Shown here piece after piece: positions 47,347 through 55,304 of a DNA stretch of 64,000 nt. Each line of letters opens with the position of its first letter. The first letter of the stretch is position 1. Position numbers and translations under genes: made by a program. A model generated the notes under the pieces. That model was given only the letters and a program-made list of their open reading frames with translations. It did not search any database and was not told where the DNA came from. Source of the DNA: Parvimonas parva (GTDB lineage Bacteria > Bacillota > Clostridia > Tissierellales > Peptoniphilaceae); assembly GCF_016552165.1 (NCBI RefSeq), contig NZ_JACVDA010000008.1, positions 1 through 64,000 of the forward strand, written 5' to 3'.

Positions 47347-48807
47347 TTATCTTTCTAATTTATGATTTTCTTTTTTTATGTTTGATATTATTTTATTAAT
47401 ATTTATGTCTTTTTCTTTAAACTCTTTTCCAGGGGATATATTCCCATAAAAATTAGTATAAATTCCATAAACTTTTTTAGGACTATAATAAGAATTATTT
47501 TTTATGTTTAAAGTAGTTATTATGCTTTTAGGTATATCTATATCTTTTTCTAACTCAACATTAAGACCACTACCACATCCATTAACTTTATTAAAAAGTC
47601 CTAAACTTGTTTCTTTTGAAATATGAATATAATCTGATTCTAAGGAACTTAAAAGATTTTTAAATTCTAAATTATCAATAGCGAATGTTAATTCCATGCC
47701 AGATAAATCTGTTATATAATCATACATTTCTTCTTTTAAAGATTTTAAAAATTTTGACTTTTCTAATTTTTTATTATCTAATAAATCTTCAACATTATAT
47801 CCTTGTGAATTTATTAAAATTGGTAATTTTGTTTTTTCTATAGACGATTTAAGTTCTTCCTTATCTACTAAATCATTTCTTAAATTTTTAGCTAAAAACT
47901 GAAATTTATGATAATCATTGTCCCAATTCGAATCCCCTATTGTAAAATAACAATGTTCAACTGTACTATTTTTAATTAATCCATCAATGTTAAAATCATA
48001 ATCATATTCTTGATAAATATAGTTTTGTATTTCTTCATCTTTTAAAACAATTCCTAATTCGTCTTTGTTATCTATTATTTTATCAATTAAATATTTTTGT
48101 TGTTCTAATAAATCATTATTTATTAACCAATCAATAATATAAGTGTTTTTTGTTTCGTTTATAAAATCTGGATAAATTTTTTCTTTAAAATCTAATTCAT
48201 TTATTATTCCTTGTTTTACTTCTTCAGGAATATTATAACTCCTATCCCAATACTCAATTATTTCTTTGTTAAAAATACGCTCTTTATTTTCTAAATAATC
48301 ATCTATTATTTTATAATTTAAATACAAATTTTCTTCAACTATAATATCAACAAAATCTTTTGATATATCATTTAGCTTAAATGTAGAATAAATATCTTCG
48401 TTATATATTCTGTCTTTTATATTTTCTATTAATCTTTCTTCGCTTATTTTTAAATTTTCAATATTTATGCCTTTTTCATTTTTTAATTTAGATACTATTG
48501 AATTTATAACTATATTATATTTAAAAATATCCCTATTTTTTATAGAAATATTTTCTAGAGCGTTATCTGAAACCATATTATGACCTAAAAGTCTATATGC
48601 CGATATTCCATTCGGAATAAAACAATCATAGTTTTTAAAATCAACTATTATTTCTTGTGGTTTAGAATAAATATATATATTTTTTGAATTTTCATCGTTA
48701 GGTAAATACATTTCTATATTTCTTTCTAAAAACTTCATAAAAGAAGTGTTTAAACTACCATACATATTATTCTCATCATAATCCAATTTTAAATTTTTTA
48801 ATTCCAT
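47347..48807 (-). CDS. Unrecognised 486-residue element protein
   Basis: A soluble, acidic and asparagine/isoleucine-rich protein with no signal peptide or membrane segment. No known catalytic motif is seen. Features that may help: CFIPNGISAYRLLGHNMVSD near residue 80, an internal DYLENKERIFNKEIIEYWDR helical region, and a C-terminal SLGLFNKVNGCGSGLNVELE followed by KVYGIYTNFYGNISPGKEFK. It has a normal ribosome site and sits 2 bases from topB, so the pair is probably one transcript. A role in DNA processing or protection during transfer is possible from position alone. Confidence 0.6.
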   Translation of the reverse strand: MELKNLKLDYDENNMYGSLNTSFMKFLERNIEMYLPNDENSKNIYIYSKPQEIIVDFKNYDCFIPNGISAYRLLGHNMVSDNALENISIKNRDIFKYNIVINSIVSKLKNEKGINIENLKISEERLIENIKDRIYNEDIYSTFKLNDISKDFVDIIVEENLYLNYKIIDDYLENKERIFNKEIIEYWDRSYNIPEEVKQGIINELDFKEKIYPDFINETKNTYIIDWLINNDLLEQQKYLIDKIIDNKDELGIVLKDEEIQNYIYQEYDYDFNIDGLIKNSTVEHCYFTIGDSNWDNDYHKFQFLAKNLRNDLVDKEELKSSIEKTKLPILINSQGYNVEDLLDNKKLEKSKFLKSLKEEMYDYITDLSGMELTFAIDNLEFKNLLSSLESDYIHISKETSLGLFNKVNGCGSGLNVELEKDIDIPKSIITTLNIKNNSYYSPKKVYGIYTNFYGNISPGKEFKEKDININKIISNIKKENHKLER

Positions 48808-48978
48808 TGTATTCTCCTTTTTAATATATTTTTTATATAATAATTTTATATTAAATTAATAAATAAAAATTTAAAAATTATACATTTTTACACTTTGTCT
48901 TTTTATTTTGTGTATGCTTATTTTTTAAAGCAAGATGATTTATAATAACAAGTGCAACACTTAATAAATTAAATAAAA

Positions 48979-49005
48979 AGAGAAGTAAATTTTCTTCACT
49001 TCTCT
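48979..49005 (-). terminator. Terminator after virD4
   Basis: AGAGAAGT (48979-48986) pairs with ACTTCTCT (48998-49005). The minus strand continues CTTTTTATTT. It lies 15 bases past the virD4 stop and separates virD4 from the 486-residue gene, whose upstream 170 bases hold only AT-rich leader sequence. Confidence 0.85.
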
Positions 49006-49019
49006 AACGCTACACATAT

Positions 49020-49973
49020 TTAATTATTTATAAATTCATATACTCCAATATTTTCTATTTTTTCTTTTAAATCTCTATCTAAAATAGAAATTAATCTAGG
49101 TTCTTTTAATAATTCTAATTTCAAATTTTGTTCAGGTAAACTATTTATTTCACTAATATTAATTTTAGTAGTATCAAATTTTTTATAACTGGAAATATGA
49201 TTTTTTAAATCAAATATTAAAGATTCCCCATACTTGCCGTCTGTTGTTTGGTTTATCCTTTTGTGTTTTAAAATATCGTATTTATTTGAAAACCAAGGAT
49301 TAAAACCTCTTATTCTTAAAATACATTTTCCTCCATCCATAGTAAAAATTTCATTTACACTCATAAGTTCTTTTCCCAATCTATTATAATTTATAGATGA
49401 AGATTTATTTTGTGAAAAAGAATTTGATGTAGTCATTGTATCTATCGTTTCTTTGCCTAGCATTTCAGAAATATTTTTTAATGTACTCTCTTCCTGCCCT
49501 CCTAAAAATAAAGTTGAATCAGCATTTCCTATAATTGTATCAGTGTTATCTTTGTATATAGATTTAAGTTGTGATTTTGCTTGTAGTACAACTGAAGCAC
49601 TTATCTCTCTAGAACGAATTGTAGCTATCAATTTTTCAAATCGTGGAATTAATCCAATATTTGCAAATTCATCTAATAAACATCTAACATGGATTGGTAA
49701 TTTACCATTAAATTCATCATCAGCTTTTTTACATAATAAGTTAAAAAGTTGAGAAAACAAAATAGCTATTATGAAATTTAATGTTGTATCTGTATCAGAT
49801 ATTATTAAAAATAATGCTGTTTTCAATTTAACTACATTACCATCTAAATCTTTATAACCACCTATTTTATCTAATTCTAAGTTATCATCTTTCATAACTT
49901 CTCTAAGTTCATCAATTTCAAATGGAGCAAGTCTTGCTGCACAAGAAATTAAAATACTTTTAGCTGTTTTTCC
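49020..49973 (-). pseudogene. virD4: VirD4/TraG coupling protein, C-terminal part (interrupted gene)
   Basis: From the junction codon GGA (49971-49973) the frame reads KTAKSILISCAARLAPFEI then DELREVMKDDN..., with Walker B HVRCLLDEFANIGLIPRFEK and QAKSQLKSIYKDNTDTIIGN, typical of the TraG/VirD4 hexameric coupling ATPase that brings relaxase-DNA to the mating pore. An ATG at 49895 lies inside the domain and is not a natural start. The N-terminal part of the same gene is at 60844-61863. Joining the two at the shared GGA gives an uninterrupted match in frame (insert length 10,873, codon phase conserved). Confidence 0.9.
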
Positions 49974-49996
49974 TGTAACAAGTTGTCAAGGACTTT

Positions 49997-50182
49997 CTAA
50001 TCATTTTTATGAGGTTTTTTATCTTTTTCTCGCTCCATTTCTCTAAGCATTATCCTTTTCAATTTATCTTGCATAGTTTCAGTCGCATTTTCATTAAAAT
50101 GGACTACAACCTCGTAAGTTGCCCTTCCTATCTTCTTTATGGTCTTTGTTCCAGTATTTTGTTCATTTCTGTTTTCGTGCAT
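49997..50182 (-). CDS. TnpW-like transposon-encoded protein
   Basis: A 61-residue basic protein at the extreme left end of the nested element. The core KIGRATYEVVVHFNENATET followed by MQDKLKRIML matches the small 'transposon-encoded TnpW family' proteins found next to an end of Tn4451-type elements; their function is not established. AGGAGGAAAATA precedes the ATG. Confidence 0.8.
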   Translation of the reverse strand: MHENRNEQNTGTKTIKKIGRATYEVVVHFNENATETMQDKLKRIMLREMEREKDKKPHKND

Positions 50183-50291
50183 ATTATTTTCCTCCTATTA
50201 GTTGCAATTAAAAAAGACGATAGAATTTTATTTCTACCGCCTTTCGCAAGTCTTATAGCTATTCATTGAATAACGCTTTACCATTTACATA

Positions 50292-51299
50292 TTAAATTTT
50301 CAAATCCTTATTGTTCAGCATTCCGCCAAACATCGTATGATACATATCCTTGGAAGATTCCTCTATCTTTGTAATACTTGATATTTTATTTCCTGCATCT
50401 TTTGATGAAGCTCCGCAAAGATAAAAGGCTTCACTGTCTGTTCCATAGTCAATGGCAATATATCTATCGTGATACTTTTTACCTGCAATTTTCATCTTCA
50501 GATTAATATTAGGGTAATCTTTTCTAAAATCGTTAAGGATATTTTTTGTAAGCATATCCTTGTTCTTCACATTGTCGCTAAAGACTATAATTTCAACATT
50601 GTCTTTTGCAGCCCTTAATAATTCTAAGGTTTTCAAGCCTATATAGTTGTCTATCACATAAATGCTTTTCTTTGCAGACTTATATATTTTGGTATAGGCA
50701 ACATCTGCTTCAATCTTATCTCCGTTCATTAAAAGGAAATGCTTGTATGTGTCCGGATCTATAAAATTATCCATAACCTTTTTCAAATCTTCTTTTGTAG
50801 CCATTTGCGACTTTATTTCAGCTATATCCTTTGTATTTTGATTTGTCTGTACTGCTATTTGAACTAATTCTTTTGAACCGATAAAATCTTGGTTTTCAAT
50901 GATAAAATCTTTCATTTGCTTAAATGTTCTAACTAAAGCTCTGCTTTGCTTAACAGCAAGTTCACCTCTTAATACAGTCATCAGCATATAAATACCTTGT
51001 TCTGTAAAGGCATAAGGATTGTATTTAATATTACTTCCTCTACCAGTCCCTCTGTTCAAGGTGAAATTTTTGCACCTTGAAAGTTCTACCATTTCTTCGT
51101 CCGTTAATTGGAACATGAAGTCTTCACCTTCAAATTTTTCTGCGTTGTTTTTCACCTGTCTATTAAAGTTTTTTGTTTCATAACCATATATTTCAGCTAA
51201 ATCTGCATCAAGCATTACTTTTTGCCCACGAATAAGATATATTTTTTCTTGTATAGTTTTATTATCCACAATAACGATCTCTTTATTTTCTTCTGCCAT
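50292..51299 (-). CDS. ORF6N-domain protein with phospholipase-D-like C-terminus
   Basis: About 335 residues. The N-terminal ORF6N DNA-binding domain (IYLIRGQKVMLDADLAEIYG, NPYAFTEQGIYMLMTVLRGE) is common in phages and mobile elements. The C-terminal half reads KSAKKSIYVIDNYIGLKTLE and then YHDRYIAIDYG...FYLCGASSKDAG, a single PLD-like module in which H-x-R replaces the canonical H-x-K. ATG 51299 follows GGAGGTG. Proteins with this architecture are widespread on mobile elements; the role may be regulatory or defensive, which is inference. Confidence 0.85.
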   Translation of the reverse strand: MAEENKEIVIVDNKTIQEKIYLIRGQKVMLDADLAEIYGYETKNFNRQVKNNAEKFEGEDFMFQLTDEEMVELSRCKNFTLNRGTGRGSNIKYNPYAFTEQGIYMLMTVLRGELAVKQSRALVRTFKQMKDFIIENQDFIGSKELVQIAVQTNQNTKDIAEIKSQMATKEDLKKVMDNFIDPDTYKHFLLMNGDKIEADVAYTKIYKSAKKSIYVIDNYIGLKTLELLRAAKDNVEIIVFSDNVKNKDMLTKNILNDFRKDYPNINLKMKIAGKKYHDRYIAIDYGTDSEAFYLCGASSKDAGNKISSITKIEESSKDMYHTMFGGMLNNKDLKI

Positions 51300-51370
51300 G
51301 AAATGCACCTCCAACATTATCTAAATTCTTTTCCAATTCGCCACGCACTGCGTAGCTTTTTGAATAAGTC

Positions 51371-51694
51371 TTATATTCTTTTATATTTTTCTACTCCGCC
51401 TTCAGCTTTTCCGATGTGTTCCACATTTTTTACAAGTCCCTTATTTACATTTTCATAAAACCATCTGCCAATCAATGCCGGAGGTGTTGCGATTAACTCT
51501 CTCAAAACAAATTCTTTGTCCTTTGGTAAAGAGCTAATTTTGTTTAATAAGGTAGTATATAGGTCAGCATAGCTTGTATTTTCTTGTAAACTACTACACT
51601 TACAATATTCAGTAACGCTTGGGAAACCTCCCTCTATTGCTTTTTTAGTTAAAATTTCAAGTTCTTCATCGGTTACAGTAAATTGAATTCGCAT
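51371..51694 (-). CDS. Small element protein, DUF1413-like
   Basis: A 107-residue protein. The N-terminal 35 residues (RIQFTVTDEELEILTKKAIE) look like a plasmid-type ribbon/MobC-like opening, while the C-terminal part (LPKDKEFVLRELIATPPALI, GRWFYENVNKGLVKNVEHIG) has the 'LP.g..F.LreL....LG+.F...V' pattern of DUF1413. Function unknown; possibly DNA-binding. It has a good AGGAGAGG site. The 182 bases upstream, to the replisome organizer stop, show no further gene. Confidence 0.55.
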   Translation of the reverse strand: MRIQFTVTDEELEILTKKAIEGGFPSVTEYCKCSSLQENTSYADLYTTLLNKISSLPKDKEFVLRELIATPPALIGRWFYENVNKGLVKNVEHIGKAEGGVEKYKRI

Positions 51695-51876
51695 TTATAT
51701 ATCCTCTCCTTATAACTGAGTTTATTACCATATCATTATCATTTTATCATAAATACGATATTTTTTCCATACCACAAATTTAAGCCCTTATACGATGTTT
51801 TTACAATTAGCCATAATCTGATACCTATTTTATTATTAACATTCTTAAAAAGCCTTTCCACCGTCTTATACGAGGT

Positions 51877-52629
51877 CTACAAGTGTTCACCCTTGTCATA
51901 ATCTTCAAAGGTATATACTTTTGATTTACTGTTTTCCTTTAATTTCCCTTTGTCCTGTTCATACCAATGAACTAAGGTCGCATAATGGTCTTTGTAGTTT
52001 CTTCCTGTACTTTGCATATAGGTTGACAGCTTCTCTATCATTTTATCCCTATGACCTTGCATTTTATCCTTTAATTTTCCATATTCTTCATCGGTTAAGG
52101 AAACATTTTTATATTCTCCATAAAGGGAGGGGGATATTTTTTCTTTCTCCCCCTCTTTTTCTAACTCTATATCTATCTCTTTCTCTATCTCTATCTCTCC
52201 GTTGCAGTTTTGTTGCAAAAGGTTGCAAGGTGTTGCACCAGTGTTGCATTGCAACGCTTTTTGTCCTCTTGATTTCCTCGAACGCCTTGTAGACGCTGTT
52301 TCTGAACCTATAAGACTTGGGATTTCTGTTAAAAAATACTCGTCATTTTCTGTGATTATCTCCATCAATCCTTGTGCTACAAGATAATTTACTGTAACCA
52401 TTACATCATCTTCCGTTTCATCAATCGTTAATGCAAGCTCCTTGATAAAGTCTGTTTCTACTCCGTCATAATACAGCTTCCCACTATCTTTTAAGCTAAG
52501 CAAAAGCAATTTGAGGTAAATGATTGTATAGGTATCTCCTCCTGATATTTTTCTTAGCCTTTTGATTCTCTTATCTGTAAAAAAATCTTCTTTCAATTTT
52601 AACCAATAGTATCTTCTGTTGTCTGCCAT
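51877..52629 (-). CDS. Phage replisome organizer-type replication initiator
   Basis: A 250-residue protein. The N-terminal winged-helix domain (RRYYWLKLKEDFFTDKRIKR, LRKISGGDTYTIIYLKLLLL) is the phage replisome organizer N-terminal domain found in Tn4451-like elements and phages; it probably binds the origin and recruits the host helicase. A low-complexity acidic stretch (GEIEIEKEIDIELEKEGEKE) comes from a CTATCT-type simple repeat in the DNA at about 52160-52200. It starts 3 bases past the MobQ relaxase stop. Confidence 0.82.
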   Translation of the reverse strand: MADNRRYYWLKLKEDFFTDKRIKRLRKISGGDTYTIIYLKLLLLSLKDSGKLYYDGVETDFIKELALTIDETEDDVMVTVNYLVAQGLMEIITENDEYFLTEIPSLIGSETASTRRSRKSRGQKALQCNTGATPCNLLQQNCNGEIEIEKEIDIELEKEGEKEKISPSLYGEYKNVSLTDEEYGKLKDKMQGHRDKMIEKLSTYMQSTGRNYKDHYATLVHWYEQDKGKLKENSKSKVYTFEDYDKGEHL

Positions 52630-52631
52630 TT

Positions 52632-54284
52632 TTATCTTTCCTCCCCTGTATTTTTATAATTTTCTTTAGCCTTTTCCTTGGCTTTTTGTTTGTACTGCTC
52701 CTTTCTTTCCTCTTGCTCTTGGAATTTTTTCAGCTGTGCAATAACACTTGGTTTATCTCCTCTCTTAATTGCCTTATCTATCTCAATAGATAGGTCTATT
52801 CCATACTCGTCATTGACAATCTTTACTGCATATTTGATATGGTCTATCTGCTTAAATTCGTCTTGTACTTTAACTTTATCTTCCGTTAAACTTTGTATCT
52901 CTTTTTCAAGGTTTGATATTTCTTTTTGCCAATCACTTAATTTTATAGATGATGTCCCTGTAAATTTTTCTATGGTCTTTCTTGCTCTTAGATATCTGTC
53001 TATTCCTTTTTTATGAGAATTATAAAAGCTGTCTTTGAATATGGTTTTGCTTTTGTATTCCTGATAAACTTCTTTGTTTTCTTTGATAGAGTCTATGCAG
53101 CTTACACATTGATTTAAGTCTTTTATTCTTTGTGTTTTTTCTTGAATATCACCACTTATCTTTTTACTTTGTTTTGCAAGTTCAAAGACTTTTCCTTGTA
53201 GGTCTGCTATGGTTTGAAGATGATTATCTTTTAGATAGTAGATTGCTTTTACAAATCTCTTTAGGTCTGCATTTCCCTTTTTTATCTGTCCATAGTAGGA
53301 TAGATTTTTTATTTTTTCTCCCTGTATCTCGTTATAGATAGAGATATATTCATAGAGGTTAAAGAGTTCGGCTTTGTTCTCAATCTCTTGTTGTCTTGTT
53401 TCTTTGTACTCGTCATATTTTGCTTGAAATGTAGAAACAAGTGAGTTAAGCCAAGAGTTAATCTCTAACAATTTTTCTTTAATTGCCTTAACTAAGGAGT
53501 TGTGCTTTTTTATTTCTCGGTTGATGTTTCCTTTGTCGGTTTCGATTCCTTTTTTCTCTAAGGCGCTGGCACTTGCTCCCATGTGAATGGTTGGGATTTC
53601 TTCTATCCCTTGTCTTTTGTAGGAACGATGATCCACTCTCTTTTCCTGATGATTTTTTTCTAAATACTGATTACAAAGGCTTGCAAAATTCTCTCGCCAT
53701 TTCTCTGCGTTGCCTTTATCGTTCCAGTCTGTCAGCTCTACTTTTCTTGTTTTATAGTTTCCGCTTTTTAGTTTTATCTTTTCTCCGTTTTCATCAAGAA
53801 CATATTCTTTTTTGCTTTTTGCCTGCCACTCTCCTTTTTCATTGATTGGTCTAAGGGTAGTCATAATATGAGCATGGATATTGTTATTTTCTTCATCACT
53901 TTCATCATGGATTGCAAGGTCTGCTATCATTCCTTTTGATGCAAAATTTTCTTGTATGAAGTCGATAATGAGTTTCTTGTTTTCTTCAAAAGATAATTCT
54001 TTCGGTAAGGCGATAATGAAGTTTCTTGCAAGCTGTGCATTGCTTGCTTTCTCATTTAGTTCAACGCTATTCCATAAAGTAGTTCTATCTTTTAATGCTA
54101 TGGGGACATTCTCCGGCAAGAAGATTTCTGAATGTAAAAGTCCTTTTTTATTATGGTAGTCGTGAGTTACTCCGTCCCATTCATTTGTTAATTTCTCACA
54201 GGATATATATGCTGCACTTGCAACTGCCGATTTACTTTTTCCTCTGCTTATCATTGATATACTAAAGTGAAATGTTTCTGCCAT
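52632..54284 (-). CDS. mobA: MobA/MobL (MobQ) family relaxase
   Basis: A 550-residue relaxase. The N-terminal domain has FHFSISMISRGKSKSAVASA, AYISCEKL and the metal-binding NNNIHAHIMTTLRPI (H-x-H), which define the MobA/MobL family that nicks at oriT and pilots the strand. A long coiled-coil C-terminus (residues ~260-550) follows. It lies directly downstream of an RSF1010-like nick sequence at 54435-54446. Together they should make the nested element mobilizable by a helper conjugation system. Confidence 0.93.
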   Translation of the reverse strand: MAETFHFSISMISRGKSKSAVASAAYISCEKLTNEWDGVTHDYHNKKGLLHSEIFLPENVPIALKDRTTLWNSVELNEKASNAQLARNFIIALPKELSFEENKKLIIDFIQENFASKGMIADLAIHDESDEENNNIHAHIMTTLRPINEKGEWQAKSKKEYVLDENGEKIKLKSGNYKTRKVELTDWNDKGNAEKWRENFASLCNQYLEKNHQEKRVDHRSYKRQGIEEIPTIHMGASASALEKKGIETDKGNINREIKKHNSLVKAIKEKLLEINSWLNSLVSTFQAKYDEYKETRQQEIENKAELFNLYEYISIYNEIQGEKIKNLSYYGQIKKGNADLKRFVKAIYYLKDNHLQTIADLQGKVFELAKQSKKISGDIQEKTQRIKDLNQCVSCIDSIKENKEVYQEYKSKTIFKDSFYNSHKKGIDRYLRARKTIEKFTGTSSIKLSDWQKEISNLEKEIQSLTEDKVKVQDEFKQIDHIKYAVKIVNDEYGIDLSIEIDKAIKRGDKPSVIAQLKKFQEQEERKEQYKQKAKEKAKENYKNTGEER

Positions 54285-54329
54285 CTGTATAAGCTCCTTT
54301 CGTTTATTGTTTGTTTTCAGGTAAAGAAA

Positions 54330-54371
54330 AAAGCAGACAGGTTATTTTTTGTATCTTTTCCTATCTGCTTT
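54330..54371 (-). terminator. Hairpin between DUF3847 and mobA genes
   Basis: AAAGCAGACAGG (54330-54341) pairs with CCTATCTGCTTT (54360-54371) with one mismatch; on the minus strand TTTTTTCTTTACC follows. It probably ends transcripts coming from the DUF3847 side, or limits read-through into mobA. Confidence 0.7.
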
Positions 54372-54419
54372 ATCCGTATATTTTTATTAAGTTTTGGATT
54401 TTCAAAGACTTGCTAAAAT

Positions 54420-54462
54420 CCCTTAGATTTTCTAAGGGCGCAATTATACACCCTAAAGGGTG
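54420..54462 (-). other. Candidate oriT of the nested element
   Basis: The minus strand contains TAATTGCGCCCT (54435-54446), which matches the RSF1010/MobQ nick region TAAGTGCGCCCT at 11 of 12 bases. It is flanked by the hairpins CCCTTAG/CTAAGGG (54420-54438) and CACCC/GGGTG (54449-54462), as in MobQ oriT sites. It lies about 150 bases ahead of the mobA start, its usual place. Confidence 0.75.
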
Positions 54463-54530
54463 CTTTGCGTTCAGCGAAACTTTTTGCCCTTGCAGGGAGC
54501 TTCTGAAAAAACTAAGTTTTTTTATTCTGT

Positions 54531-54860
54531 CTACTCGATGTCTGTTTTATCTTCTATATCTTTCCCATTTATCATTTCTTCATAGGCTTGTCTGTATTCT
54601 TCTGTGTGAGTAGAGATGTTTAACAGCTTTTCTATATCCTCATTGGTAAACATAAGAGGATTTTTAATTACCTTTTCTACTATCAAGCCTCTTTGAATAA
54701 GCCTATGATTTCTTCTTGTTCTCTCTTTTTTATTTGCTAACTTGACTAACATTTTTTCTCTATTCTTTAGTTGTCGTAACTGAATTTCATAGCTTTCTTT
54801 TTCTTCCTCAAGCTCTGCAATTTCTATTTGTACTTCTTGTAATGTTTTTTCTTTTTTCAT
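54531..54860 (-). CDS. DUF3847 family protein
   Basis: A 109-residue, strongly helical and charged protein (EEKESYEIQLRQLKNREKML) with the DUF3847 core RRNHRLIQRGLIVEKVIKNP followed by an acidic tail. These small proteins regularly precede MobA/MobL relaxase genes and may act like MobC at oriT; the function has not been shown. A gap of 246 bases holding oriT and a hairpin separates it from mobA. Confidence 0.82.
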   Translation of the reverse strand: MKKEKTLQEVQIEIAELEEEKESYEIQLRQLKNREKMLVKLANKKERTRRNHRLIQRGLIVEKVIKNPLMFTNEDIEKLLNISTHTEEYRQAYEEMINGKDIEDKTDIE

Positions 54861-54899
54861 TTTCTATTTTCCTCTCTTTCTAATTTTGAGCAAAGAAAA

Positions 54900-54927
54900 A
54901 ACAGTAAACCTTTTTGATCTACTGCTT
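54900..54927 (-). terminator. Terminator at the end of the cargo operon
   Basis: AACAGTAAACC (54900-54910) pairs with GATCTACTGCT (54916-54926) using several G-U pairs on the minus strand, followed by TTTTTTCTTTGC. It lies downstream of the small membrane protein gene and marks the cargo/backbone border. Confidence 0.65.
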
Positions 54928-54975
54928 TTCTCGTTAGCCATTATTTAATTATTAGTTAAACAAACTGATAGTTAA

Positions 54976-55251
54976 CTACCAATTAAAATGAGTAATAGCA
55001 CCTAACACCATTATTAATATCCCGGTCATTCTAATCCAAATTTTTAAATTAGAATATCCTTTATAGTTTTCAGGTTCTACTGGATTTAAAACAAAAAACA
55101 ATCCAAAAAGACATGCTCCAATATTAGAAAACCATTTAACATCTGTAACACTGCTTATAATAAACCCTAAAAACATACAAATAATTCCAATTGTTATTTG
55201 CCTATTAAAAGTTAAATTTTTCAAAAATCTCATCCTCTCATAAATTTTCAT
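54976..55251 (-). CDS. Small membrane protein of the cargo module
   Basis: A 91-residue protein with about three hydrophobic segments (ITIGIICMFLGFIISSV, IGACLFGLFFVLNPV, MTGILIMVLGAITHF). It has a weak ribosome site; ATG 55233 is an alternative. I do not recognise the family. It follows the ABC-2 permease gene by 53 bases and probably belongs to the same transcript, perhaps as an immunity or accessory protein. Confidence 0.55.
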   Translation of the reverse strand: MKIYERMRFLKNLTFNRQITIGIICMFLGFIISSVTDVKWFSNIGACLFGLFFVLNPVEPENYKGYSNLKIWIRMTGILIMVLGAITHFNW

Positions 55252-55304
55252 TCATTTATCTCTATATTTAATTTTATTTTTACTTCATAGGTATTTTCTT
55301 TACA

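Noticed and set aside
49020-49895. A complete 291-residue protein starting at ATG 49895
   Set aside because: The frame is open upstream to the GGA junction and the upstream residues belong to the VirD4 family, so this ATG is internal to an interrupted gene.
51921-52292. 123-codon plus-strand frame rich in Leu/Ser opposite the replication initiator
   Set aside because: The repeated Ser-Leu run is the antisense reading of the simple repeat encoding Glu-Ile; no ribosome site and no family features.
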